A stretch of 64,000 nucleotides of DNA from Hydrogeniiclostridium mannosilyticum. GTDB lineage: Bacteria > Bacillota > Clostridia > Oscillospirales > Acutalibacteraceae. Below, in pieces: positions 1 to 7,882 of the stretch (positions are counted from its first letter, which is position 1; every line of letters begins with the position of its first letter). A model generated the notes under the pieces. It was not told where the DNA came from and did no database searches. It saw nothing but the letters and a program-made list of their open reading frames with translations. A program made the position numbers and the translations under genes. The stretch covers positions 62,001 through 126,000 of the forward strand of contig NZ_QLYR01000002.1 of the NCBI RefSeq assembly GCF_003268275.1. Reading direction: 5' to 3'.

Positions 1-195
1 GAGATTATCCGGGACGATGAAAACGCGATGGGCGAGGTCGTAATAGACGGGCGGCTCGCCGGGGAAAAGCGGGCTTGCGGCTGTGTCTGAGCGTAAACCG
101 GCAGCCCTTTCATCAGCGCGTTTAATGAAGGCCCTGCCGGCGCGCCTGTTTAGGCCAACGGCACGGCCTTTTCCGCTATTTTGAGCGGCTGCGGC
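1..195. other. Window edge, no gene assigned
   Basis: This stretch lies downstream of the minus-strand UroD-family gene. On the plus strand a short open frame runs from base 1 to a TGA at 88-90, which could be the tail of a gene outside the window. On the minus strand a frame starting with ATG at 112 (MKGLPVYAQT...) runs off the edge. Neither has enough length or context to choose between them. Confidence 0.3.
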
Positions 196-1287
196 TTATT
201 GAAAAATGATGTCGTGCAGGCGGTTGACAAAGTAGGTATAATCCGCGTAGCTGATTTCAGGGGGGATCAGGTGGTCAAGAGCGGGGAAATAGCCCGTTTC
301 AAAAAGCAGGGGCTCTATGCGCTTGAGTTCGCGGTCAATGGCTTCCTTGCCCTTGGCAATTTCCATTTTGTCGATGCCGCCCATCATGGACATATAGGGG
401 TATTTCCGGCGCAGCGCCACTACGTCGCAGCCGGCTGTTACCTCAAAGGGCAGCATCATATTGACGCCGGCCCCGGCAAACAGCGGGATCAGCTCCTCGC
501 AGTCGCCATCGGTGTCCACTTGGATGACGGCGATGTCGTGCGCTTTGGCAAAATCGCTGAGCTTTTTGTAGTTGGGCAGCATAAATTCGCGGATCATATC
601 CGGCGAGACCAGGGAGCCCTGTTTGCCGGACATGTCTTCCCAGATGTGGAGAATATCGACCTTGACGTCCCGGCAGATTTTTTCATAAATGGAGAGCCAG
701 AAATCTGTCAGGCCGTCCATGATGTCCTTGACCAGGTCGGGCATGTCGTAAAAAGCGAAAAGGCTGCCCTCCACGCCCATTAGGTCGCGCAGGGTGCCGT
801 AGAGCCCGCAGGGGTAAATCCCAATCTGTACGGGGGCATCCGCCGCATTCCATTGCCGTGCCAGCTCCTTCCAATTCTCCGGGAAACGGGCCGGGTCGTT
901 TGGGTTGAGGCGTTCCGCCTTCAGCTGCTCCCATTCCTCGCGGTTGTTTACCGGGGAACGCAGAATTTTAGGAATGCCGGATTTTCCCTCGATGCATTCC
1001 ACGATTTCTCCCATGGGGTCGCGCATAACCAGCTTGCTGCCGCTGCGTTCCAGCACTTCGGGCACAAAGGGCGGGCAGTGCAGGTGGTTGACGTATCCGG
1101 CAACCTGAACCACGGGCTTGTCAAAGGGGAAGTTCTGCTGCCAGGCGAGGGGATTGTCAATCCCCTCGCTTTTCCAGCGCTCCAGGGTTTCTCCCCAGGG
1201 GCCGAAGTAAAATGAAAACGGGGCGCGGTCTATGGGCAGGCATTGTGCGCAGCGCCTTACGCGCTCACGGTTGGTCAATGGTTCCAT
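196..1287 (-). CDS. Uroporphyrinogen decarboxylase-family protein (MtaA/CmuA-like)
   Basis: A 363-residue protein of the UroD TIM-barrel superfamily. The opening 'LTNRERVRRCAQCLPIDRAPF' matches the family pattern in which the first helix is followed by an R-x-P segment. Mid-protein 'HIWEDMSGKQGSLVSPDMI' and late 'MSMMGGIDKMEIAKG' are typical of the corrinoid-methyltransferase/UroD-like branch rather than haem-pathway HemE, and no haem genes are nearby. In this branch the proteins usually move methyl groups between a substrate or corrinoid protein and a thiol, but no corrinoid protein or RamA-like activator is visible here, so the substrate is unknown. ATG at 1287 is chosen because GGAGGAG sits just upstream; a TTG at 1302 overlaps that site. 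A second family member lies at 45812-46867. Confidence 0.8.
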   Translation of the reverse strand: MEPLTNRERVRRCAQCLPIDRAPFSFYFGPWGETLERWKSEGIDNPLAWQQNFPFDKPVVQVAGYVNHLHCPPFVPEVLERSGSKLVMRDPMGEIVECIEGKSGIPKILRSPVNNREEWEQLKAERLNPNDPARFPENWKELARQWNAADAPVQIGIYPCGLYGTLRDLMGVEGSLFAFYDMPDLVKDIMDGLTDFWLSIYEKICRDVKVDILHIWEDMSGKQGSLVSPDMIREFMLPNYKKLSDFAKAHDIAVIQVDTDGDCEELIPLFAGAGVNMMLPFEVTAGCDVVALRRKYPYMSMMGGIDKMEIAKGKEAIDRELKRIEPLLFETGYFPALDHLIPPEISYADYTYFVNRLHDIIFQ

Positions 1288-1311
1288 TGGGCTCCTCCTC
1301 AATTAATTAAG

Positions 1312-1340
1312 AGTATAAAAACGTTTTTCTAATTTGTAAA
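1312..1340 (-). promoter_or_regulatory. Sigma-A-type promoter for the UroD-family gene
   Basis: Read on the minus strand, TTTACA (1340-1335) and TATACT (1317-1312) are separated by 17 bases. They lie about 25 bases upstream of the start codon in an AT-rich patch. Confidence 0.6.
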
Positions 1341-1535
1341 ATTAACAAATGATAAACTGCAAAAGAACCTACTACAAGCATAGCTTTTTTTTCAAAAAAA
1401 GCAAGCCCATTTATCAATTTTATTGGTGCCTCTTGGCGCCGCGGCAAGAGCAGTGCGGGCTGGTCGGAGGAATACCAATGCACAGGGCGGCGCGGCGGAA
1501 AAGAAAATTCACGCCCGCCGCTGGAACTCCGCCCG

Positions 1536-2525
1536 TCAGCCCTGCCCGTACTTATCCGGCAGTACGGAGGGCAGCCCGGTGGTAAACGCGATGGCATCGC
1601 CGTCGCACTGTGCCAGGAGCGTGTCCTGCTGGTCCGTGCGGTAAATGGAGATTCCGGCCTTGTTCAGCCGTTTGACGACCGGGTCGGACGGGTGGCCGTA
1701 GTCGTTGTCCAGCCCGCAGGAGATTACGGCGGCGCCGGGGTGGACTGCCGCCAGGAAATCCGCAGAGGTGGAGGTCTTGCTGCCGTGGTGCCCGCACTTG
1801 AGCACGTCGGCGCTCAGGTCGGCGCCGCTGGCGAGCAGCGCATCCTCAACCTCCTTTTCCGCATCCCCGGTGAAGAGGAAGGAACGGTTGCCGCAGGTGA
1901 GCTTTGCCACCACGGAGTAATTGTTGAGGTTGTCGTCATCATTTTCCAGCGGTGCCAGCAGCGTCAGCCGGATGTCAGCCGTCTCGTTTTCATACAGTAC
2001 GGCGCCCGGCGTTGCCCTCGTGACCTTCAGCCCTTTTTCGGCAATGGCGTCCAGTACGCTTTCATAGGTTTTTGTGGTGGGTGTGGCATCGGCGGAGAGA
2101 TCCGGCATGCAGACCTTGCCGATCTCCAGCGACCGGATGACGGTGTCCATTCCGCCGATGTGATCCTCGTGCGGATGGGTGGCGATTAGGACGTCGATAC
2201 GGCTGACGCCCAGGTCCTTCAGGTATTCGGGCAGCTCGTCCTCGGTAGCGTTCGTGCCGGCGTCTATCAGGATATTGACGCCGTCCGGCAGGCGGATGAG
2301 CTCGCTGTCGCCCTGGCCGACATCCAAAAAATAGACCCGCGTCTGATTTTCATCGGCCAGGGATGTGCTGGGGGCATCCGCCTGGTCCGCGGGCCTGTCC
2401 TGAAAATATTGGACGGCCCAGCCGCCAATGGCTACCGCCGCCGCGGCAAAGAGCGCCCAAAGCGGGTAAAACCTGGGCTTTTTGGGTTTGCGCTGGGATG
2501 AATATTTTTTTACGTAACGGGCCAT
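1536..2525 (-). CDS. Membrane-anchored or secreted metallo-beta-lactamase-fold hydrolase (ComEC-like domain)
   Basis: A 329-residue protein. A basic N-terminus (MARYVKKYSSQRKPKKPRF) is followed by one hydrophobic segment (about residues 20-38), so it is probably exported or anchored with the enzyme outside. The rest is an MBL fold: 'VYFLDVGQGDSELI' near residue 70, the metal-binding HPHEDH motif, 'SFLFTGDAEKEVE' and 'LKCGHHGSKTS'. This order is that of free-standing ComEC/Rec2 C-terminal domains, which are thought to act on nucleic acids or phosphodiesters; the substrate here cannot be told. ATG at 2525 follows GGAGGAAAGC; the frame stays open upstream but has no better site. It is transcribed away from the FlK-like gene. 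Confidence 0.85.
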   Translation of the reverse strand: MARYVKKYSSQRKPKKPRFYPLWALFAAAAVAIGGWAVQYFQDRPADQADAPSTSLADENQTRVYFLDVGQGDSELIRLPDGVNILIDAGTNATEDELPEYLKDLGVSRIDVLIATHPHEDHIGGMDTVIRSLEIGKVCMPDLSADATPTTKTYESVLDAIAEKGLKVTRATPGAVLYENETADIRLTLLAPLENDDDNLNNYSVVAKLTCGNRSFLFTGDAEKEVEDALLASGADLSADVLKCGHHGSKTSTSADFLAAVHPGAAVISCGLDNDYGHPSDPVVKRLNKAGISIYRTDQQDTLLAQCDGDAIAFTTGLPSVLPDKYGQG

Positions 2526-2802
2526 GCTTTCCTCCCTGTCTGTCCGGTATGAGAATTGTAACCGGCGGCTCTTTGTGCTATAATGGCAGCAGGCCCCCGG
2601 GCTGTTGCACGAAAATTCCCCCTTGCGGGGCCTCGCTTGCCTTGTTTGGCTGCTTGGTTTATTTGCAGCTGCGGGCCTGGTATTCGGGCGCGGCCCCGGT
2701 TCAGGGCGAGGGGCTCTGTGAAGCTGCTTGGTGAAAATTTCTATAGGCGGGCCGTGCTGATGCGGCTGCCCGCAGTACTTATTATAACGGAAGGGAGCGC
2801 AT

Positions 2803-3189
2803 TTGACAATGAATCCGAATGAGCTGATTAAAAAATTCACCGTAGGTCCTAGCCAGCTGGCCACCGCCATGGGCAGCGGCAGCGTGGAGGTGCTGGCGAC
2901 CCCGGCAGTGGCCGCGATGATGGAGAACACGGCGGCGGCCCTGGCCCAGGCCTGCTTGGAGGACGGGCTGACCACCGTGGGCACCAGGCTGGCCCTTAAC
3001 CACAAGGCCGCCAGCCCGGTTGGCGCCGAGATTACCGTGCGCGCTGTGCTGGAGGCCCGGGAGGGGCGGGTGTTCCGCTTTACCCTGACAGCCAGCGACA
3101 ACGCCGGCGAAATTGCCGACGGCGTCCATGAGCGTGTCTCGGTAAAGCAGGCGAGCTTTGCCGAAAAAGCGAAGGCCCGGCTGGCCTGA
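2803..3189 (+). CDS. FlK-like hot-dog thioesterase
   Basis: A 128-residue hot-dog protein resembling fluoroacetyl-CoA thioesterase (FlK) and its many uncharacterised relatives. Recognisable features are the central helix 'ATPAVAAMMENTA', the strand 'TTVGTRLALNHKAASPVG' (Thr and His of the presumed active site) and the ending 'GVHERVSVKQASF'. The general role would be hydrolysis of a small acyl-CoA; fluoroacetate specificity should not be assumed because most relatives lack it. The first possible start is TTG at 2803, five bases after AAGGGAG; ATG at 2809 is the alternative and gives a two-residue shorter protein. It stands alone, with a fresh promoter downstream for the thiamine unit. Confidence 0.8.
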   Translation: MTMNPNELIKKFTVGPSQLATAMGSGSVEVLATPAVAAMMENTAAALAQACLEDGLTTVGTRLALNHKAASPVGAEITVRAVLEAREGRVFRFTLTASDNAGEIADGVHERVSVKQASFAEKAKARLA

Positions 3190-3230
3190 GCCGGTTTGCC
3201 GCCTGCAAAACCGGGCGTTTGCGTGGGGAG

Positions 3231-3259
3231 TTGACAAATTCCGACGGATGTATTATTAT
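3231..3259 (+). promoter_or_regulatory. Promoter of the thiT transcript
   Basis: A consensus TTGACA (3231-3236) and a TATTAT (3254-3259) are 17 bases apart. The TPP aptamer starts about 15 bases downstream, so it would lie at the very 5' end of the RNA. Confidence 0.8.
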
Positions 3260-3273
3260 AAGAATGAACTGAA

Positions 3274-3360
3274 TCGGGGCGCTGCGTAACCGCGGCTGAG
3301 ATGGAGCGAAGTGACGCTCATGTCCCTTGAACCTGATCTGGGTAATGCCAGCGTAGGAAA
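3274..3360 (+). ncRNA. TPP riboswitch (THI element) aptamer
   Basis: The conserved blocks of the thiamine pyrophosphate aptamer are present in order: CGGGG near 3275, GGCTGAGA near 3294, CCTTGAACCTGATCTGGGTA at about 3324-3343, and the closing GCCAGCGTAGG. TPP binding is expected to switch off the downstream thiamine transporter gene. Confidence 0.95.
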
Positions 3361-3376
3361 AAACGAGGTCTTTAGA

Positions 3377-3427
3377 CCCGCGCTTTGCTGTGGCTTGCCA
3401 TTTGCACTGCGCGGGCTTTCCTTTTTT
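3377..3427 (+). terminator. Riboswitch expression platform (intrinsic terminator)
   Basis: CCCGCGC at 3377-3383 pairs with GCGCGGG at 3409-3415, followed by a pyrimidine/T run. Its place between aptamer and thiT indicates transcriptional attenuation when TPP is bound. Confidence 0.75.
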
Positions 3428-3470
3428 CAAGATGGGTTTGCGGTTCAAATTGAATTGACGGAGGTTTTTT

Positions 3471-4361
3471 ATGGCTACGCAAGCTGCAAAGGCTGCGCAA
3501 AAGCGCAGCAATGTTCTGCGCATCACGGAGAGCGCGATTATGATCGCTTTCGCCACGGTGCTCAGCGAGGTTAAGGTGATGGATATGCCCATGGGTGGGT
3601 CCATTACCGCGTTCAGTATGCTGCCGGTGGCGATCATCGCTTACCGCTACGGCATGAAATGGGGGTTCTTTACCGGGTTTGTCAGCGGATTGTTCCAGAT
3701 GCTGCTTGGAATGAAGAACCTGCAATACGGCACCAGTTTCTGGGCTGTGGCATGTATTATTTTGTTTGATTACCTGGTGGCCTTCGGTGTGCTGGGCTTC
3801 GGCGGCTTGTTCCGCGGCAAAATCAAAAACCAGGGCCTGGCCTTGGCGGCAGGCAGCGTGGTGGCTTGTGTGCTGCGCTTTTGCTGCCATTTTATCACCG
3901 GACTGTTCATTTGGGGGGTGTGGGCGCCGGAGGGGATGCCCGCCTGGCTGTACTCGGTTGTCTACAACGGCTCCTATATGCTGCCGGAAACCATCATCAC
4001 GGTAGCGGGCGCGCTGCTGATCTCGCTCTTCCTCGACTTCAGCAGCCCGAGCATTACCCGCCGCCGCGCCAAAACGGAGGAGGCTCTGCCGCGCAATAAC
4101 GCGGCGCTCGCGGCAAAGCTGGTGGGGGTTGTTACCGTAATCGGCGGCATTCTCTACAGCGTTTCCAGCGTGATTTATACTTTCAGCGCCAGTGTGCAGA
4201 GCGGCACGGAGATGGAGCTTTCCTCCGCCGCCGTTACCGGCACGGTCGTTGTCTGCGCGGTTGCGGGCGTGGTGCTCTATGCGCTTGGGGAGATGGTACA
4301 GCTGCTCTCGGACATCCGTGAGAATCAGCTGAAAAACAAGAAAAATAACACACAGGACTAA
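3471..4361 (+). CDS. thiT: Thiamine-specific ECF transporter S component ThiT, C-terminally extended
   Basis: A 296-residue integral membrane protein. The first ~185 residues match ThiT, the substrate-binding S subunit of an energy-coupling-factor importer: 'ESAIMIAFATVLS', 'MGGSITAFSMLPVAIIAYRYG', 'GFVSGLFQMLLG' and 'YNGSYMLPETIIT'. It would bind thiamine in the membrane and dock with the shared EcfA/A'/T module, which is not in this window. The TPP riboswitch upstream independently supports thiamine as substrate. The protein is about 100 residues longer than usual: after the core there is an Arg-rich linker (RRRAKTEEALP) and two further hydrophobic segments ('LVGVVTVIGGILYSVSSVIY', 'VTGTVVVCAVAGVVLYALG') of unknown role. 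The ATG follows GGAGG. Confidence 0.92.
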   Translation: MATQAAKAAQKRSNVLRITESAIMIAFATVLSEVKVMDMPMGGSITAFSMLPVAIIAYRYGMKWGFFTGFVSGLFQMLLGMKNLQYGTSFWAVACIILFDYLVAFGVLGFGGLFRGKIKNQGLALAAGSVVACVLRFCCHFITGLFIWGVWAPEGMPAWLYSVVYNGSYMLPETIITVAGALLISLFLDFSSPSITRRRAKTEEALPRNNAALAAKLVGVVTVIGGILYSVSSVIYTFSASVQSGTEMELSSAAVTGTVVVCAVAGVVLYALGEMVQLLSDIRENQLKNKKNNTQD

Positions 4362-4388
4362 TGCCGGGCCTTTTACAGGCCTGAATGG

Positions 4389-4431
4389 AACGCGCCTTTC
4401 CCGGCTGCTTGCGGGGGAGGGCGCGTTTTTT
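4389..4431 (+). terminator. Intrinsic terminator after thiT
   Basis: An AACGCGCC/GGGCGCGTT stem is followed by a T run, directly downstream of thiT. Confidence 0.8.
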
Positions 4432-4628
4432 CACCACGTCTGGCTGTGCGGGGTTGTGCGTGCCGGTTTGCGTTTAGGCGGCGGTATAACGGGAAATAAA
4501 CCGGCCTTTCTGGAAAATGCGAAGGCTGCCCGCCGCTCAGGATGGCTAAACCGGATAAGCGGGCGAGATTTTCTTATGGTAGACTATGGATTACCGGGCA
4601 GATTGCCGGGCGGAAGGGGGAATAGAAA

Positions 4629-5534
4629 ATGGAGTACGAGGCGGTTGTCCAATCGGCCCTGGAGGAAATTGACCGGAGGATTAAGGGGGATATTTATGTG
4701 GAGGATTTGGCGCGCGCCGCCCATTATTCCACCCATCACTTCCGCAGAGTGTTTATGCGGGTGACCGGAACGCCGGTCGTGAGCTATATTACCCGGCGCA
4801 AGCTGGAGCACGCGCTGTATGAGCTGTCAAAGGGCAGGCGGATCCTGGAGGTTGCGGTGGAGTATGGGTTTGAGACCCACGCGGGGTTTACCAGGGCCTT
4901 TAAAAGGGCCTTCGGCTCCCCGCCCTCGCTGTACTGCCTGCATGTCCCGGCATGCCCGCCGGAAAGGGCGGCGGTTTACAGTGTGAGATTAAAACAGGAG
5001 GCAATGAATATGCAGGTTCAAATCAAGGAGATCCAGCCCTTCGACATCGTCGGCTACGCATCGCGCCACCGGCTGCCGGGCGTAGGGAACATTTCCGACA
5101 TCCCGGGCTACTGGGAGAAGATCAATCTGGAATACGGGGCGGCGCTTACCACGCTGCACGACACCTACCGGCAGTCGCGCCACTGCGAGGTCGCGGTCTG
5201 TTTTGACCTGGACGAGCGGCAGGCGTGCTTTACGTACATGCTTGGTGTCGGGGTTGACGGGGCGGATGCCGCCGTCCCGCAGCGCCCGGGAACCTACCGC
5301 CGCCGCATACAAGGCGGCCTATATGCGGTCTTTACAACACCGAGGGTCGCGGAGGACCAGTATGTACAGTCCATACACGACACCTGGGGGCAGGTTCTCG
5401 GCAGCTGGCTTCCCCAATCGGGCTATGAATATGACGAGGCCCGGGAGGGCTACGAATATTATGATGAGCGCGACCACGGAGAGACGGCACAAATGGATAT
5501 TTACGTGCCCGTTCGTAAACGCGGTAAGGCGTAG
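4629..5534 (+). CDS. AraC-family regulator with GyrI-like effector domain
   Basis: A 301-residue regulator. Residues 1-105 hold the two helix-turn-helix motifs of AraC/XylS proteins ('IYVEDLARAAHYSTHHFRRVF' and 'ILEVAVEYGFETHAGFTRAFKRAFG'). Residues ~118-298 form a GyrI/AraC-E-bind effector domain ('VQIKEIQPFDIVGYASRH', 'GLYAVFTTPRVA', 'MDIYVPVRK'), a fold that binds small hydrophobic or cationic ligands. The order DNA-binding first, sensor second is that of the Rob/SoxS-related multidrug-type regulators. It stands alone and no target operon is adjacent. The ATG has GGGGG upstream (spacing about 7). Confidence 0.88.
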   Translation: MEYEAVVQSALEEIDRRIKGDIYVEDLARAAHYSTHHFRRVFMRVTGTPVVSYITRRKLEHALYELSKGRRILEVAVEYGFETHAGFTRAFKRAFGSPPSLYCLHVPACPPERAAVYSVRLKQEAMNMQVQIKEIQPFDIVGYASRHRLPGVGNISDIPGYWEKINLEYGAALTTLHDTYRQSRHCEVAVCFDLDERQACFTYMLGVGVDGADAAVPQRPGTYRRRIQGGLYAVFTTPRVAEDQYVQSIHDTWGQVLGSWLPQSGYEYDEAREGYEYYDERDHGETAQMDIYVPVRKRGKA

Positions 5535-5554
5535 GCCGTATGGTGTAAAGCTGG

Positions 5555-5596
5555 AAAAGCGCCGGTCCTGTTTTTTTAACAGGGCCGGCGCTTTTT
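5555..5596. terminator. Bidirectional terminator between araC-type gene and ptsI
   Basis: AAAAGCGCCGG(T)CCTGT pairs with AACAGGGCCGGCGCTTTT around a T-rich loop. A/T tracts flank both sides, so it can serve both converging genes. Confidence 0.85.
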
Positions 5597-5784
5597 ACCG
5601 GGTACGCACTGGTACCGCTGCGGCGCTAAGGCCAATTTGGGTACACGGAACACATTCGCCTGCCCGGCGCCCACCCGAGCCTGAGAAGGGAAGAATAGAT
5701 CGGGCGGCGGCCATATAGCGGCGCCGGGAGCAACGCGCAGGCCTCTGCTGGGCTGCTGGTTTGCTGGTTTGTCCCGGCCCGTGT

Positions 5785-7494
5785 TCAGTGGCCTGAGCTG
5801 GCAGCTTTCAGATAGCCGCCGATTCCGGCGGACCCGGAGAGGCTCATCGCCTCTGCGGCCACATGGCCCGCGGCCTCCTTATGCCAGGTGGAAATATGGC
5901 GTCTGGTTGCCAATACGGCGGAAGGGCTTACGCTGAATTCATCCAGTCCAAAGGAGAGCAGGAGCGGAATCAGGCAGGGGTCTGCGGCGGCCTCGCCGCA
6001 CATGCCCACGGGGATCCCGGCCGTCTTTGCGGCGGTGATGATATTTTGAATGCTGCGCAGGACAGCCGGGTGAAGCGGTGTGTAGAGCTTTTCCACCTTG
6101 GCGTTGCCGCGGTCCACTGCAAGGACGTACTGAGTGAGGTCGTTGGTGCCTATGCTGAAAAAGTCGGCCTCTTGGGCGAACAGGTCGGCTGTCAGCGCTG
6201 CGGCCGGTGTTTCCATCATTACACCGAGGGCGATTTGCCCGTCGTAGGCCTTTCCCTCGGCCTCCAGCTCCGCCTTGCATTCTGAAAGCAGGACCTTGGC
6301 GGCGCGGACCTCATCCACGCTGGTAACAAGCGGGAGCATGACCTTGATATTGCGGTGCTGCGCGCCGGCCCGCAGCAGGGCCCTCAGCTGAACCCGGAAC
6401 AGATCCGGGCGGTCCAGGCAGTAACGGATGGCGCGGTGCCCGAGGAAGGGGTTCTCCTCCTTGTCCATGGACAGGTAAGCGATGTCTTTATCCCCGCCGA
6501 TGTCGAGGGTGCGGATGATGACCTCCTTGCCCTGCATGAGGGAAGAAACCTGGCGGTATACTTCATACTGTTCCTCCTCACTGGGGAGTGCAGGGCGGTC
6601 CATGAACAAAAATTCAGTGCGGAAAAGGCCGATTCCCTCCGCGCTGGAGGCTGCCGCGGCTTCGGCGTCCGCCAGGGAGCCGATGTTGGCATAGAGCTGG
6701 TAGGCGTTCCCGTCGGCATCGACAGTGGGCTTGCCCCGGTAAGCTTCGAGCAGCTCGCGCTGCTTCAGCTGCTCCGTCCGCTTTGCCCGGTAAGCCTCCA
6801 GGGTCCGTTCGTCGGGGGAGAGGATGGCCTCGCCGCTGTCTCCGTCCAAAATAACGCGGTCTCCGTCCCGCACCCGGCCCAGGTCCACGCTCAGCACGGC
6901 GGGCAGCTCTAGCGCACGGGCCAAAATAGCCGAATGGCTGGTCTTTCCACCCGTCCCGGTCAGAATACCGGCGATGTTCTCCTTTTTCAGGCCCACGGTC
7001 ATGCTGGGGGTGAGGTCATGCGCCACCAGGACGGTTCCCGGCGGCAGCGCGGAGACATCGGTGCCCGTTCTGCCCAGCAGAATGCCCAGCATGCGGGTGC
7101 GGATGTCGCGCACGTCGGTGGCGCGCTGGCGCATAAGCTCGTCGTCAACGCCGGCGAACATGTCGGCATAAAGGCTGCAAACGGCGTCTACCGCGGCCTC
7201 CGCACAGTTACCGGCATCGATGCTGTCGTTCATTTGGGACAGCATGAACGGGTCGTTAAGCATCATGATCTGGCCGGTGAGAATTTCGGATTCCTTTTCG
7301 CCCACGCGGGCCTTAATGTCGTCCGCCATGGATTGTGTGCGGGCCTGAAAGGCCTCAATGGCTTTTTGCAGCCGTGCCTTTTCCTTTTCCTTGCCGGCGG
7401 AAACAACCGCGGAGTAGTCGAGGTCCTGCTCTTGAATACAGACGGCGCGGCCGATTCCGATTCCGGACGAGGCGCCAATACCGTGTAGTGTCAT
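5785..7494 (-). CDS. ptsI: Phosphoenolpyruvate-protein phosphotransferase (PTS enzyme I)
   Basis: A 569-residue cytosolic enzyme that takes phosphate from PEP and passes it to HPr, starting the PTS relay. The N-terminal domain carries the active histidine in 'GGKTSHSAILARALELPAV' (His187 with this start). The C-terminal PEP-binding barrel contains 'FRTEFLFMDRPALPSEEEQY', 'MVMMETPAA'-type and 'FSIGTNDLTQYVLAVDRG' motifs and the late 'GMCGEAAADP'. The length matches the family. The start at 7494 (MTLHGIGASSG) has GGGGAG just upstream; the frame is open further back into the ptsH gap but without family similarity. It is the last gene of the fru operon, 73 bases after ptsH; that gap holds two tandem copies of an 18-base GC-rich unit. 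Confidence 0.97.
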   Translation of the reverse strand: MTLHGIGASSGIGIGRAVCIQEQDLDYSAVVSAGKEKEKARLQKAIEAFQARTQSMADDIKARVGEKESEILTGQIMMLNDPFMLSQMNDSIDAGNCAEAAVDAVCSLYADMFAGVDDELMRQRATDVRDIRTRMLGILLGRTGTDVSALPPGTVLVAHDLTPSMTVGLKKENIAGILTGTGGKTSHSAILARALELPAVLSVDLGRVRDGDRVILDGDSGEAILSPDERTLEAYRAKRTEQLKQRELLEAYRGKPTVDADGNAYQLYANIGSLADAEAAAASSAEGIGLFRTEFLFMDRPALPSEEEQYEVYRQVSSLMQGKEVIIRTLDIGGDKDIAYLSMDKEENPFLGHRAIRYCLDRPDLFRVQLRALLRAGAQHRNIKVMLPLVTSVDEVRAAKVLLSECKAELEAEGKAYDGQIALGVMMETPAAALTADLFAQEADFFSIGTNDLTQYVLAVDRGNAKVEKLYTPLHPAVLRSIQNIITAAKTAGIPVGMCGEAAADPCLIPLLLSFGLDEFSVSPSAVLATRRHISTWHKEAAGHVAAEAMSLSGSAGIGGYLKAASSGH

Positions 7495-7567
7495 CACACG
7501 CTCCCCTTTCAGCTGTCGGTTTATCGGGTGCGCGCCGCTTATCGGGTGCGCGCCCGTTTGACTGCCC

Positions 7568-7831
7568 TTATTCGCCCAGGCCGGAGTCAATCAGTTCAAT
7601 AATAGCCTTGAGCGCCTTCTCCTCGTCGGGCCCGTCGCAGCGGACCTCCACCTCGGCGCCCTGCTTAATGCAGGCTGCCATCAGGTTCATAATGCTTTTG
7701 CCGTTGATCTCCTTGCCGTTGGCCAGGAGGGTTACGTCACAGTTGAACGGCGTTACGGTCTGAATAAAGAGCTGCGCGGGGCGCATGTGCATGCCCATGG
7801 GGTTGACGATGGTTGTTTTTTTGGAAGTCAT
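7568..7831 (-). CDS. ptsH: HPr phosphocarrier protein
   Basis: An 87-residue PTS carrier. It accepts phosphate from enzyme I at His15 ('NPMGMHMRPA') and hands it to the sugar-specific EIIA. Ser46 in 'NGKSIMNLM' is the site phosphorylated by HPr kinase in Firmicutes, tying this operon to carbon catabolite control through CcpA. The start is ATG at 7831 with AGGAGAG eight bases upstream rather than TTG at 7837. Placing ptsH and ptsI inside a fructose operon, instead of a separate housekeeping ptsHI, is a recurring arrangement. Confidence 0.96.
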   Translation of the reverse strand: MTSKKTTIVNPMGMHMRPAQLFIQTVTPFNCDVTLLANGKEINGKSIMNLMAACIKQGAEVEVRCDGPDEEKALKAIIELIDSGLGE

Positions 7832-7882
7832 AATCAATTCTCTCCTTTATCAAACAGATGAATTTTATTTTTCAGCGGGGAT

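Noticed and set aside
196-1287. HemE (haem biosynthesis uroporphyrinogen decarboxylase)
   Set aside because: Sequence style is of the MtaA/CmuA-like branch and there are no haem genes around; called only as family member.
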